DNA of 64,000 nt from Granulosicoccus sp036478595 (lineage in GTDB: Bacteria > Pseudomonadota > Gammaproteobacteria > Granulosicoccales > Granulosicoccaceae), in NCBI GenBank assembly GCA_036478595.1, contig JAZGEF010000036.1, positions 164,595 through 228,594 on the forward strand, written 5' to 3'. Both the position numbers and the translations under genes were made by a program. The notes under the pieces are model-generated. The model was not told the origin of the DNA. It searched no databases and saw only the letters and a list, made by a program, of their open reading frames with translations. Positions 44,511 through 53,658 of the stretch are shown here, in pieces; the stretch's first letter is position 1; every line of letters starts with the position of its first letter.

Positions 44511-45341
44511 GTGTCTAGTCAATCCCAAAAAATAGCAGTCAATGGTGTCGCCGGTCGGATGGGCAGGCAACTTTTGCAAGCTATTGCCGAACAACCCTTA
44601 GCGCAGATTGCGGCAGCAGTTGACCGCCCTGATACACCAGCTGTCGGTGTTGATGTGCAGGTTCTGTGTAGTGAGGTAGCCACCGGCGTAACGGTGGTTG
44701 ATTCAGTGCAAAGTGTGAGTGGCAGCTTCGATACCATTATCGATTTTTCAGCGCCATCGGCTTCAATCGAATTGCTCAACCGATTAATGGGTAGCGGCGC
44801 TAGCGTTGTTATCGGTACAACTGGTTTTGACTCAAGCCAGCTTGCGCAGATTGATGAAGCATCCAAAATGCTACCCATTGTGTTTGCACCTAACTACAGC
44901 ATCGGCGTAACGCTTACGCTATCGTTACTTGCTCAAGCTGCCTCGGCATTGGGTGACGATTACGATGTCGAAGTAATTGAAGCGCATCACCACCATAAAG
45001 TTGATGCACCTTCTGGCACTGCTCTCAAGATGGGTGAAGTGGTTGCCGATGCATTGGGCCGTAAGCTGGATGAATGCGCTGTGTATGCACGCGAAGGCAT
45101 CACTGGTGCACGTGATCCAAAATCAATTGGCTTTGCCACAATACGAGCAGGCGACATCATTGGTGAACACACAGTATTGTTTGCGGGAAATGGCGAACGA
45201 ATCGAAATTACTCATAAGGCCAATGATCGTGCAACGTTTGCACGAGGTGCGGTAAGAGCTGCGCTTTGGTTAAGTGATCAACCGGCAGGTTTGTACGATA
45301 TGACACATGTGCTTGGTTTAAAGCCAACAGGAGCAAATTGA
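44511..45341 (+). CDS. dapB: 4-hydroxy-tetrahydrodipicolinate reductase
   Basis: Second dedicated step of lysine and diaminopimelate synthesis. The nucleotide motif is AVNGVAGRMGRQLL, and the catalytic HHxxKxDAPSGTA motif is EAHHHHKVDAPSGTALKMGE. Length 276. The start is GTG at 44511. The stop TGA shares one base with the ATG of fabD, an unusual partner: in most relatives fabH or plsX precedes fabD. Confidence 0.96.
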   Translation: MSSQSQKIAVNGVAGRMGRQLLQAIAEQPLAQIAAAVDRPDTPAVGVDVQVLCSEVATGVTVVDSVQSVSGSFDTIIDFSAPSASIELLNRLMGSGASVVIGTTGFDSSQLAQIDEASKMLPIVFAPNYSIGVTLTLSLLAQAASALGDDYDVEVIEAHHHHKVDAPSGTALKMGEVVADALGRKLDECAVYAREGITGARDPKSIGFATIRAGDIIGEHTVLFAGNGERIEITHKANDRATFARGAVRAALWLSDQPAGLYDMTHVLGLKPTGAN

Positions 45342-46285
45342 TGAACACGGCTGTTGTTTTTCCTGGCCAGGGTTCTCAACGCACCGGCATGCTCGCAGAG
45401 CTAGCCGCAGAGCACGCCATTATACAAACCACGTTTGCTGAAGCTGCTGATGTACTCGGCACGGATTATTGGGCAATGTCGCAAACAGGCCCTGACGAGG
45501 TGTTGTCGGATACTCGTAATACGCAGCCGCTTATGTTCATCAGCGATATTGCCATGTGGCGCCTGCTAAACGAACAAAACATGGCAACGCCAGTCGCAAT
45601 TGCTGGGCATAGCCTGGGTGAGTTCGCTGCCATGGTTGCTGCATCTGCAATGACATTTGAAGAAGGTTTGAAGTTAGTCGCTAAGCGCGCGCAACTGATG
45701 GCTGCAGCGGTACCGGAAGGTGAAGGCGGAATGGCTGCGTTAATTGGTATGGATGATGATGCAGTAATTGCCTTGTGCGAAAAACTAAGCGGTGATCGAG
45801 TGATTGAAGCCGTTAACTTCAATGCACCAGGGCAGATTGCAATTTCTGGACATCTAGATGCACTGCATAAGCTAATAGAAGTGGCAAAGGAACACGGCGC
45901 ACGTAAAGCCATTATGCTGCCGGTAAGCGTGCCTAATCATAGTTCGCTTATGCGAGCCGCTGGCGAAAGCTTAGCTGAAACTATCAGCACGATTAATTGG
46001 AAAACACCTGCTATACCTTTGTTGCAAAACGCCACTGCGAATGTCGCCGCAAATCAAGATGTGTTTCTGTCAACGCTACGGCAGCACGTCTACAATCCAG
46101 TGCGATGGACTAACACGATTCAAAACCTGCGCGATCATCATAATGTGTTGCGTATTATCGAATGTGGCCCAGGCAAGGTTTTGACTGGGTTGGGTAAACG
46201 TATTGACAAAACGTTGCCAACGTTGGCATCAGAAACGCCTGATTTACTCGCCACCCTATTCGACAGTCAAGCCGAGCCGGCTTAA
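45341..46285 (+). CDS. fabD: Malonyl-CoA:ACP transacylase
   Basis: Loads malonate onto acyl carrier protein. FPGQGSQ at the N-terminus, the nucleophile Ser91 in GHSLGEF, and the His in PVSVPNHSSLM are present. Length 314. AGGAG lies eight bases ahead of ATG 45341; a TTG at 45338 is not needed. It overlaps dapB by one base and leads fabG by 14 bases. Confidence 0.97.
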   Translation: MNTAVVFPGQGSQRTGMLAELAAEHAIIQTTFAEAADVLGTDYWAMSQTGPDEVLSDTRNTQPLMFISDIAMWRLLNEQNMATPVAIAGHSLGEFAAMVAASAMTFEEGLKLVAKRAQLMAAAVPEGEGGMAALIGMDDDAVIALCEKLSGDRVIEAVNFNAPGQIAISGHLDALHKLIEVAKEHGARKAIMLPVSVPNHSSLMRAAGESLAETISTINWKTPAIPLLQNATANVAANQDVFLSTLRQHVYNPVRWTNTIQNLRDHHNVLRIIECGPGKVLTGLGKRIDKTLPTLASETPDLLATLFDSQAEPA

Positions 46286-46299
46286 GTAAGGACTCTTTA

Positions 46300-47037
46300 A
46301 TGAGCAATCAAATAGCATTGGTTACTGGCGCAAGTCGCGGCATTGGTAAAGCCATCGCTGATAAACTGGGCGCATCGGGTGTCGCGGTTGTGGGTACTGC
46401 CACCAGTGACGATGGTGCAACCGCTATTACTGAACGCTTTAAGGCAGCGGGTGTTACCGGGTGTGGCATGAAGCTAAACGTTACCGATGCTGCTGCTTGC
46501 GTGCAAACTATTGCAGCCATTACTGAGCAGTACGGTGCGGTTACCATTTTAGTTAACAACGCCGGTATCACTCGCGATAATCTATTCATGCGAATGAAAG
46601 ATGAGGAATGGGATGATGTTATTTCCACTAATCTCAACAGCGTATTTCGCTTGACTAAGTTGGTGATTAAGCCAATGGTTAAAGCACGCGCTGGGCGTAT
46701 AATTAACATTGCATCCGTTGTGGGCTTAACGGGCAATGCAGGGCAGGCTAACTATGCTGCGGCAAAGTCGGGGTTGATTGGCTTTGGTAAGTCGTTGGCT
46801 CGCGAGATTGGTTCTCGCGGCATTACCGTCAATACGGTAGCACCGGGCTTTATTGAGTCAGATATGACCAGCTCATTGCCTGAGGAGCAACGTACCAAAT
46901 TAAAAGCAGAAATCGCCTTGGGCAGATTGGGCACACCTGATGATATTGCCCATGCTTGTGTATTTTTGGCATCTGAGGAAGCCGGCTACATAACAGGCCA
47001 CACGTTGAGTATTAACGGCGGAATGCACATGCAATAG
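46300..47037 (+). CDS. fabG: 3-oxoacyl-ACP reductase
   Basis: NADPH-dependent SDR of fatty-acid elongation. ALVTGASRGIGKAIAD is the cofactor motif, NNAGITRDNLFMRM is typical of FabG, and the catalytic residues are Ser in NIASVVG and the YAAAKSG pair. Length 245. It ends GGMHMQ, as in many gammaproteobacterial FabG proteins. Confidence 0.97.
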   Translation: MSNQIALVTGASRGIGKAIADKLGASGVAVVGTATSDDGATAITERFKAAGVTGCGMKLNVTDAAACVQTIAAITEQYGAVTILVNNAGITRDNLFMRMKDEEWDDVISTNLNSVFRLTKLVIKPMVKARAGRIINIASVVGLTGNAGQANYAAAKSGLIGFGKSLAREIGSRGITVNTVAPGFIESDMTSSLPEEQRTKLKAEIALGRLGTPDDIAHACVFLASEEAGYITGHTLSINGGMHMQ

Positions 47038-47261
47038 TGCAATTTTTGCACAGTACAGTAATTTGACAGCAAGTAATCGGAAATAGTCGCTGTAAAAGCC
47101 ACCAAAACCGGTTGAAAATGCGAAAATGCACTATAAATTCTTGAACAGATTTGTAATGATCATGGCCCGATTCGGATCCTAATTTTTAGGCGCTGGTAAG
47201 ACGGTTTAACAACAATAGTGGCGCAAACGGGTGCCACTAGTTTTCGGAGGTTTACCCCAAA
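47038..47261. other. 224-base leader between fabG and acpP
   Basis: No gene. TTGACA near 47065 and TATAAA near 47131 occur but without a matching partner at normal spacing, so I cannot name the acpP promoter with confidence. CGGAGG at about 47245 is a strong ribosome site for acpP, in keeping with its very high expression. Confidence 0.4.
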
Positions 47262-47498
47262 ATGAGCAGTATCGACGAGCGCGTTAAAAAGATTGTCGTT
47301 GAACAGTTAGGCGTTAAAGAAGAAGAAGTAACAACCACGGCTTCTTTTGTCGAAGATCTCGGAGCAGATTCACTCGACACAGTAGAGCTGGTAATGGCTT
47401 TGGAAGAAGAATTCGAATGCGAAATTCCTGACGAAGAGGCAGAAAAAATCACCACCGTTCAACAGGCGGTCGATTACGTTAATGCGAACATTGGCTAA
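47262..47498 (+). CDS. acpP: Acyl carrier protein
   Basis: Carries the growing fatty chain on phosphopantetheine at Ser37 in GADSLDTVEL. The 78-residue acidic protein is typical, with MSSIDERVKKIVVEQLGV at the front. The strong ribosome site and own leader fit its high level in cells. It lies between fabG and fabF. Confidence 0.99.
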   Translation: MSSIDERVKKIVVEQLGVKEEEVTTTASFVEDLGADSLDTVELVMALEEEFECEIPDEEAEKITTVQQAVDYVNANIG

Positions 47499-47631
47499 TT
47501 CCGCCAATCCTATTGTTTATAGTATCTTGTAACCAACACTTCGGTGACTGCGCCGTGGGTGGTTGTCCGCAACCATTCACGGTCGTTCGAACAATAACCA
47601 GCAAGGCAATCTGTCTGGCTAGCACTCTGAC

Positions 47632-47656
47632 GGGCAACCTAAGGGCAACCTAAGGG
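47632..47656 (+). repeat. Tandem 11-bp repeat that contains the fabF ribosome site
   Basis: GGGCAACCTAA at 47632-47642 and 47643-47653 is followed by GGG, so TAAGGG occurs twice. The second, at 47651-47656, is eight bases ahead of the fabF ATG and is the likely ribosome site; the first is 11 bases further upstream. Confidence 0.8.
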
Positions 47657-47664
47657 AATTCAAT

Positions 47665-48918
47665 ATGGCACGTCAAATGGTACGCCGGCGAGTGGTCGTT
47701 ACTGGCCTTGGGTTAGTGACCCCAGTAGGCAACAATGTTGCTACTAGCTGGAAAAACATCCTTGCAGGTGTGTCCGGTGCCAGCACTATCGATTTCTTCG
47801 ATACCGCTGTATTCAATACTCAATTTAGCGCCTCTGTCAAAGGCTTCGATGTCGAAACCTATTTAAGCAAAAAAGAAGCTCGCAAGATGGACACCTTCGT
47901 TCATTTTGGTGTGGCTGCGGGTATGCAGGCCATACGTGACGCAGGCCTGGATAATGCCGATGGCTTAGATCTTGATCGAGTTGGAGTTGCGATTGGCTCG
48001 GGTATTGGTGGGCTACCAAATATCGAAACGCAACACAAAAACATGCTTGATGGTGGCCCCCGTAAGGTATCGCCGTTTTTTGTACCTTCCACGATAATCA
48101 ATATGATCAGCGGAAATCTGTCGATCAAATTCGGTTACAAAGGCCCCAACATTTGCATCACCACGGCTTGCACTACCGGAACGCATAACCTGGGCGATGC
48201 CGCTCGCATCATTGAATATGGTGATGCCGATGTCATGGTTGCAGGTGGTGCTGAAATGGCAACATGCCCGCTTGGTTTAGCAGGCTTTGGCGCAGCACGT
48301 GCATTGTCGACACGCAATGAGAGCCCCCCAACTGCCAGCCGTCCTTGGGATAAAGACCGTGACGGTTTTGTACTTGGCGATGGCGCAGGCGTTATGGTGC
48401 TTGAAGAGTACGAGCACGCCAAAGCTCGTGGTGCGACTATTTACTGCGATCTTGTTGGCTACGGAATGAGCGGTGATGCTCACCACATGACAATGCCATC
48501 GGCCAATGGCGAGGGTGCCGCCCGCTGTATGAATGCTGCGCTTAAAAATGCCGACCTAACAGCCAGCGATGTGCATTACGTGAATGCACACGGCACCTCC
48601 ACGCCTGCGGGCGACGGTGCCGAAACTGATGCAATCAAAACTGTCTTTGGCAGTGATGCAGCGTCATTATTGGTCAGTTCAACTAAAAGTATGACTGGCC
48701 ATCTGCTCGGCGCTGCGGGTGGTATCGAAGCGGTGTTCTCGGTGCTGGCTTTACGTGATCAAATCGCGCCACCTACTATTAATCTTGACAATCCAAGTGA
48801 AGGTTGTGATCTTGATTACGTACCACATGAGGCGCGTAAAGCCGAGCTTAAGGCGACTATGTCAAATTCATTTGGTTTTGGTGGTACTAACGGTACACTG
48901 GTGTTCGCGCTAACATAG
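47665..48918 (+). CDS. fabF: 3-oxoacyl-ACP synthase II
   Basis: Condensing enzyme of fatty-acid elongation. Nucleophile Cys169 in TACTTGTH, His pair in NAHGTSTPAGD and MTGHLLGAAGG, all intact. Length 417. The start at 47665 gives MARQMVRRRVVVTGLGLVTP; an internal ATG at 47677 is possible but has no ribosome site of its own. Confidence 0.97.
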   Translation: MARQMVRRRVVVTGLGLVTPVGNNVATSWKNILAGVSGASTIDFFDTAVFNTQFSASVKGFDVETYLSKKEARKMDTFVHFGVAAGMQAIRDAGLDNADGLDLDRVGVAIGSGIGGLPNIETQHKNMLDGGPRKVSPFFVPSTIINMISGNLSIKFGYKGPNICITTACTTGTHNLGDAARIIEYGDADVMVAGGAEMATCPLGLAGFGAARALSTRNESPPTASRPWDKDRDGFVLGDGAGVMVLEEYEHAKARGATIYCDLVGYGMSGDAHHMTMPSANGEGAARCMNAALKNADLTASDVHYVNAHGTSTPAGDGAETDAIKTVFGSDAASLLVSSTKSMTGHLLGAAGGIEAVFSVLALRDQIAPPTINLDNPSEGCDLDYVPHEARKAELKATMSNSFGFGGTNGTLVFALT

Positions 48919-49000
48919 GTTCCGGCGTCGCTTAAGAGACAACACGAAATGACAAGCGGCAGTCAGGCCGCGTCATTGCTTGATAAGGTTATCAATCCGC

Positions 49001-49996
49001 ATGTTTCGATTTCTGATTTTATTGTTTGGTGTCGCTGCTGTCGCAGCTGGCTTGGGCTACAACGATTACACCGATTACCTAGGCAAACCGCTTTCAATTA
49101 GCGAAGCCCAATCACATTTCACCATCGAACCTGGATGGTCGGCCAAACGGGTATCTAAAGCGTTGCTTAAAGAAGGCATAATCGAAAAGCCTCATTGGTT
49201 TTATCTCTACGCGCGTTTAAGCGAAAAATCCTCTGCGATCAAATCTGGCGAGTTTGTGTTGCCGGGCTCGCCAACTGTGCCGGAGCTTTTTGATACGTTT
49301 ATCAAAGGGCAAACCAAACAATATGCCGTCAGCATTATAGAAGGCAGCACGTTTAAACAACTACGTGAGAAGCTATCGCAAAGTACCGACTTGGTGCAAA
49401 CGCTTGGTGACGACTCTGACCAAACAATCATGGCTGAATTGGGCCAAGCTGATCTTCATCCCGAGGGTGTTTTCTTTTCCGACACCTACAGCTTTCCTAA
49501 AAATACCTCTGATCTTGAGTACTTAAAGCGCGCACACAGCATGCTCAACAAAGTTCTCGAAGAAGAATGGCAAGGTAGGCAAAGCGATTTGCCCTTTGCC
49601 ACTCCCTATGAAGCGTTGGTACTAGCCTCCATCGTTGAGAAAGAAACGGCTGTGGCCGACGAGCGCCCGATAATTGCAGGTGTGTTCGTGACACGCTTGC
49701 GTGCAAAAATGCGATTGCAAACCGACCCTACGGTTATTTATGGCATGGGCGATAAGTATAATGGCAATATTCGTCGTTCTGACTTAACCACCGATACGCC
49801 GTATAACACTTACACGCGTGGAGGCCTGCCTCCCACGCCCATTGCGATGGTTGGTCGTGAAGCGATCCATGCGGTTATGCATCCAACAGCCACATCGGCT
49901 GTTTACTTTGTTGCTCGCGGCGATGGCACTCACAAGTTTTCCGATACGCTGGAGCAGCACAATGCTGCCGTGCGCAAATATCAACTGAAAAAATAA
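49001..49996 (+). CDS. mltG: Endolytic murein transglycosylase
   Basis: MltG cuts nascent glycan strands and so sets their length. One N-terminal membrane helix (MFRFLILLFGVAAVAAGLGY), then the YceG domain with the catalytic Glu in LASIVEKETAV and the late motif TDPTVIYG and YNTYTRGGLPPTPI. The ATG at 49001 is preferred over TTG at 48980. In many relatives pabC lies between fabF and mltG; here it is missing. Length 331. Confidence 0.95.
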   Translation: MFRFLILLFGVAAVAAGLGYNDYTDYLGKPLSISEAQSHFTIEPGWSAKRVSKALLKEGIIEKPHWFYLYARLSEKSSAIKSGEFVLPGSPTVPELFDTFIKGQTKQYAVSIIEGSTFKQLREKLSQSTDLVQTLGDDSDQTIMAELGQADLHPEGVFFSDTYSFPKNTSDLEYLKRAHSMLNKVLEEEWQGRQSDLPFATPYEALVLASIVEKETAVADERPIIAGVFVTRLRAKMRLQTDPTVIYGMGDKYNGNIRRSDLTTDTPYNTYTRGGLPPTPIAMVGREAIHAVMHPTATSAVYFVARGDGTHKFSDTLEQHNAAVRKYQLKK

Positions 49997-50004
49997 TACC
50001 TGCT

Positions 50005-50631
50005 ATGTCACGCGGACAGTTCATATCTCTCGAAGGCCTTGAAGGCGTCGGTAAAACCACCAATCGTTTGTTTATTGAAAAACTTTTAAAGCAGGCGGGC
50101 ATTGAGGTTGTTGTCAGTCGAGAACCGGGTGGCACTGAACTAGGCGAATCACTGAGGGAGCTGTTGTTGCACGGTCGTGCAGGTATGTTGGCACAAACTG
50201 AGTTGCTATTAATGACGGCGTCTCGCAGTGAGCACATTGATAAAGTGATTGAGCCTGCCTTAAGCCAAGGCCATTGGGTATTATCTGATCGTTTTACCGA
50301 TGCAAGTTTTGCATACCAAGGTGGTGGTCGAGAGCTTGGTGCTAGCGTGGTTACCGATTTACACTTACTGATGAAAGCCGACTTGCAGCCAAATCTTACA
50401 TTATTACTCGACATGCCGATTGAGGCAGGCATGGCGCGTGCTGCTAGTCGTGGCAAGCTAGATCGGATTGAAAGTGAAGAACGGGCATTTTTTGAACGTG
50501 CACGCGCAGCCTATTTGCAACGAGCTGCTGGTGATCCGCAACGCATCAAAATTATTGATGCAGGCCAATCCCTTGAACAAGTACAACAAGCGGTGAGTGA
50601 AGCATTGCAACCGCTGCTGGCAGCAGCTTGA
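50005..50631 (+). CDS. tmk: Thymidylate kinase
   Basis: Phosphorylates dTMP to dTDP. The P-loop GLEGVGKTTN is at residues 11-20, the DR motif in SDRFTDASFAYQGGGR, and the LID region in ARAASRGKLDRIES. Length 208. It overlaps holB by four bases (TTGA), as often seen. Confidence 0.97.
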   Translation: MSRGQFISLEGLEGVGKTTNRLFIEKLLKQAGIEVVVSREPGGTELGESLRELLLHGRAGMLAQTELLLMTASRSEHIDKVIEPALSQGHWVLSDRFTDASFAYQGGGRELGASVVTDLHLLMKADLQPNLTLLLDMPIEAGMARAASRGKLDRIESEERAFFERARAAYLQRAAGDPQRIKIIDAGQSLEQVQQAVSEALQPLLAAA

Positions 50632-51626
50632 TCAACGCGTTGACTACTAATCCATCTCAAGCTATTTGTCCGCCTTGGCTAACTGATTACTGGCAGCAGC
50701 TGCTATATCGACACCAACAGAATCAAATGCCGCATGCACTGCTGCTCGTAGGTGTGGAAGGTATGGGCAAACAAGAGTTTGCGTTGTTTGTGGCAGCCGC
50801 ATTGTTGTGCGAGCAGCCCTCTGTTAAGGGCGCCTGTGGTAATTGCGGAGCCTGCAGTCAAATAGCGGCGGATGCTCATGCGGATTATCGTTACATAGCA
50901 ACAGATCCGGGCAGTGAGGTTATCAAGGTTGATGCAATACGCCAACTGGTTGATTGGCTTCATCTCACCGCAAACAGTAAGAGCTATCGTGTCGCCATTA
51001 TTGATGATGCTGATGCAATGAACCGCAACTCGGCCAACGGTTTGTTAAAAACATTAGAAGAGCCAGGCGACGGCACAATACTGATACTAGTAACCGATAA
51101 GCCAGGTTCCCTGCTTGCAACGGTGCGTAGTCGTTGCCAAAAAATCACCCTGACTAACCAAGATACCATGGCGGCGACAAGCTGGTTAGAAGCGCAGGGC
51201 ATTGCCGATGCTACTGCTGCCTTGCAAGCTGCTGCTGGTGCGCCGTATCGTGCAGTTCGCCAACAGCAAGGTGAGTGGTGCGATGAGCAACTGCTACTCA
51301 CTAAAGCATGGGTGGACCTAATAGCTCATCGAGCCAGTGTGGGTAAAATCGTCGAATCACTCAAGGATTATCCAACTTCTCTCTGCTTGGCGCGCTTTAG
51401 CCAGCTCACAGCAATGACAACCGGCAAACAGCAAGGTCGTCAATCTGGCGCGGATACTGCGACAGAGGAGGCCATATCGGCGACAGTTGATTGCCTGCAA
51501 AGTGAGCAATGGTTCACAATTTACGATCGATTGCAGCAACTAACGCGCTCAGACAGTGCTAGTTTCAAAACTCAGGCTGTGCTTGAGGGACTTTTTGCCG
51601 ATATCCGTTTGATGATTCAAGGCTGA
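50628..51626 (+). CDS. holB: DNA polymerase III delta' subunit
   Basis: Part of the clamp loader. Features: ICPPWLTDYWQQLLYRHQQN then PHALLLVGVEGMGKQ for the modified P-loop, a zinc site (CGNCGACSQIAADAHAD), and the SRC motif in TVRSRCQKI. The N-terminal PPWL segment shows that the start is upstream of it, so TTG at 50628, overlapping the tmk stop, is the best choice. Length 332. Confidence 0.94.
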   Translation: MINALTTNPSQAICPPWLTDYWQQLLYRHQQNQMPHALLLVGVEGMGKQEFALFVAAALLCEQPSVKGACGNCGACSQIAADAHADYRYIATDPGSEVIKVDAIRQLVDWLHLTANSKSYRVAIIDDADAMNRNSANGLLKTLEEPGDGTILILVTDKPGSLLATVRSRCQKITLTNQDTMAATSWLEAQGIADATAALQAAAGAPYRAVRQQQGEWCDEQLLLTKAWVDLIAHRASVGKIVESLKDYPTSLCLARFSQLTAMTTGKQQGRQSGADTATEEAISATVDCLQSEQWFTIYDRLQQLTRSDSASFKTQAVLEGLFADIRLMIQG

Positions 51627-51636
51627 AGGTAACGGC

Positions 51637-51984
51637 ATGACTACTGAAAATCGTAAAGGCATTATTGCTTTCTCTATCACTGACCGCGGCGCGCTCTATT
51701 CGGCATATATGTCGTTTACGCAAAACGGTGGTGTATTTGTACCCACTTCTCGCCAGTATAATCTTGGCGATAGTGTATTTATGTTGCTTAGGGTGATGGA
51801 CGATATTTCCCCCGCTGCAGTCAATGGCAAAGTTGTTTGGGTAACCCCAACAGGCTCACAGGGTAACAAGACGCCTGGGGTGGGTATTGCGTTTGACGAT
51901 GAAGACAACGGTGATACCAGGAAGAACATCGAGCAGCACCTAGCTGGCGCGATCTCTGGCGAGCGTCCAACTCATACTATGTAA
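51637..51984 (+). CDS. pilZ: PilZ-domain protein of the type IV pilus
   Basis: A 115-residue PilZ protein of the kind next to holB in Pseudomonas and Xanthomonas, needed for pilus assembly and not necessarily binding cyclic di-GMP. FTQNGGVFVPTSRQYNLGDS and VAVNGKVVWVTP-like DISPAAVNGKVVWVTPTGSQ, then GVGIAFDDED, are the family parts; the RxxxR motif for c-di-GMP is missing. tatD, which often follows, is absent. Confidence 0.92.
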   Translation: MTTENRKGIIAFSITDRGALYSAYMSFTQNGGVFVPTSRQYNLGDSVFMLLRVMDDISPAAVNGKVVWVTPTGSQGNKTPGVGIAFDDEDNGDTRKNIEQHLAGAISGERPTHTM

Positions 51985-52258
51985 GTGGCCATGCAGTCAC
52001 CATGTAGTGGCTTGTAGGACGCTAGTAGTAAAAATCGAAAAGGCGTTGGTCGGCATACGATCTGTGCCTTAGTCTTGTTGTACTCCTCAATGGCAGCGCT
52101 ATCCTATGTGCCTGCCTTATCAATATTGTCTGAAGAGCGAAGCTGCGGTAGACTGCCACGCATCGTATTTCTGTTCTTTATTATATCCATGCTGTGGCAT
52201 CTGTTTATCCAGCCTACTAATAATGCATTGGGTTTCACACCTTTTACCTTGTTAAATC

Positions 52259-52630
52259 ATGAATCAAACAACGAAGCCTGAACCGGTATTGTCGAAGACA
52301 ATGCGCATTAGTAAGTGTGCTAGAAAAAATGCAAAGTGCATGAGAGAACATGTTTATGTTGCACAGAGCCACATACATGGCAAGGGTTTATTTGCTGCGG
52401 AAGATCTCGGTGAAGACGTATCGCTTGGCCGCCTGCAAGGTATGCCCACTACCGAAGAAGGCACTTATGTATTGTGGTTAAGCCGCAAGGTTGGATTAGA
52501 GCTAAGCAATGAATTTCGCTTTATCAATCATAGTAGCGATCCCAATTGTGCACTAACGGGTTTGGATGTCGTCACGTTACGCTCTGTTGCTAAGGACGAA
52601 GAGCTCACGCATGATTACGGCTGGGAGTAA
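52259..52630 (+). CDS. Small SET-domain protein
   Basis: A 123-residue protein with a stand-alone SET fold: HGKGLFAAEDLGEDVSLGRL, the NHSSDPNCAL motif (FRFINHSSDPNCAL) and the final ELTHDYGW. These are the SAM-binding and catalytic parts of lysine methyltransferases. The N-terminus has a pair of Cys in KCARKNAKC, while a post-SET zinc site is not visible. ATGs at 52301 and 52340 are other possible starts. The substrate is unknown. It is followed directly by apbE. Confidence 0.85.
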   Translation: MNQTTKPEPVLSKTMRISKCARKNAKCMREHVYVAQSHIHGKGLFAAEDLGEDVSLGRLQGMPTTEEGTYVLWLSRKVGLELSNEFRFINHSSDPNCALTGLDVVTLRSVAKDEELTHDYGWE

Positions 52631-53650
52631 GTGTTGCGCTCGATTATTATCGGCATACTGCTAATATCATTTCTTCAAAGTTGTGATCGTAAACCTGAGC
52701 AAGTAGTACTCTCAGGCGCAACAATGGGTACCACATGGTCTGTAGTGTTAGCAGCACCACCAGGGCCAATCACCTTGGATAGTTTGCATAACGCTATTGA
52801 GGGTGAGTTGGTGCGCATCAATCAATTGATGTCAACGTATCAAGCCGATTCAGAGCTCTCCATATTTAATGCCAATACCTCAACCGAACTACTACGGCTT
52901 AACGCTGAGATTCTGTTTGTGCTCGATGCGTCGATCAAGATCAGTGATGCAAGCGATGGTGCCTACGATGTGACCTTGGGAGCAGTGATTGATGTTTGGG
53001 GTTTTGGGGCATCGGAGCAACAGCGTGCATCGCCAACTAAGCAACGGTTAAAGCAAGCAGCTGATGCCACCGGGTATAACCGCATTATTCGTGATGGTAC
53101 AAAAATCGGCAAACCCAATGCACAGATGCGTATTGATTTATCTTCCCTGGCAAAAGGTTACGCCGTTGATCGTATTGGTTTCATCGTCGAGAGGGCTGGG
53201 CTACATGATTACTTGGCTGAGATTGGAGGAGAGGTGAGAGCACGCGGCAGTCGTGCAAAAGGCAAGCCGTGGCGCGTGGGTATTGAAATACCTAACGGCG
53301 AGGTGGCACAAGGGATTACCATGACTGATGTCAGTATTGCTAGTTCTGGTTCGTATAGAAACTATCGTGAGATTGACGGCAAGCGTGTGTCGCATCTTAT
53401 TAATGGACAGACCTACAAGCCGATAAGTCACAACACGGTAGCGGCCACGGTACTGCATCGGAATACGATGTTAGCGGATGCTTGGGCAACTGCCCTGATG
53501 GTAGTGTCGCCAGACAAAGCCCGGACATTAATCTATGAGCACGATATTGAAGCGCAGCTAACCTATAAAACAGATAAGGGTTTTGCTACTTGGCGAACGC
53601 CAGGGTTTACCGCCTTATTAATCGACAACCCTGACGTCGCTGGATTTTAG
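52631..53650 (+). CDS. apbE: FAD:protein FMN transferase (lipoprotein)
   Basis: ApbE attaches FMN covalently to Thr of flavoproteins such as NqrB/C and RnfG/D. Lipoprotein signal with lipobox LQSC (Cys18). The family motifs GATMGTTWSV, VDLSSLAKGYAVDRIG and the late GQTYKPIS-HNTVAATV plus ADAWATALMV are present. Length 339. The start is GTG at 52631, placed directly after the SET stop codon. Confidence 0.95.
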   Translation: MLRSIIIGILLISFLQSCDRKPEQVVLSGATMGTTWSVVLAAPPGPITLDSLHNAIEGELVRINQLMSTYQADSELSIFNANTSTELLRLNAEILFVLDASIKISDASDGAYDVTLGAVIDVWGFGASEQQRASPTKQRLKQAADATGYNRIIRDGTKIGKPNAQMRIDLSSLAKGYAVDRIGFIVERAGLHDYLAEIGGEVRARGSRAKGKPWRVGIEIPNGEVAQGITMTDVSIASSGSYRNYREIDGKRVSHLINGQTYKPISHNTVAATVLHRNTMLADAWATALMVVSPDKARTLIYEHDIEAQLTYKTDKGFATWRTPGFTALLIDNPDVAGF

Positions 53651-53658
53651 CGTTAATT

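Noticed and set aside
52075..52281. 68-codon frame with hydrophobic stretch between pilZ and the SET gene
   Set aside because: No ribosome site, overlaps the SET start and has no recognisable family; the 270-base gap is better left unassigned.
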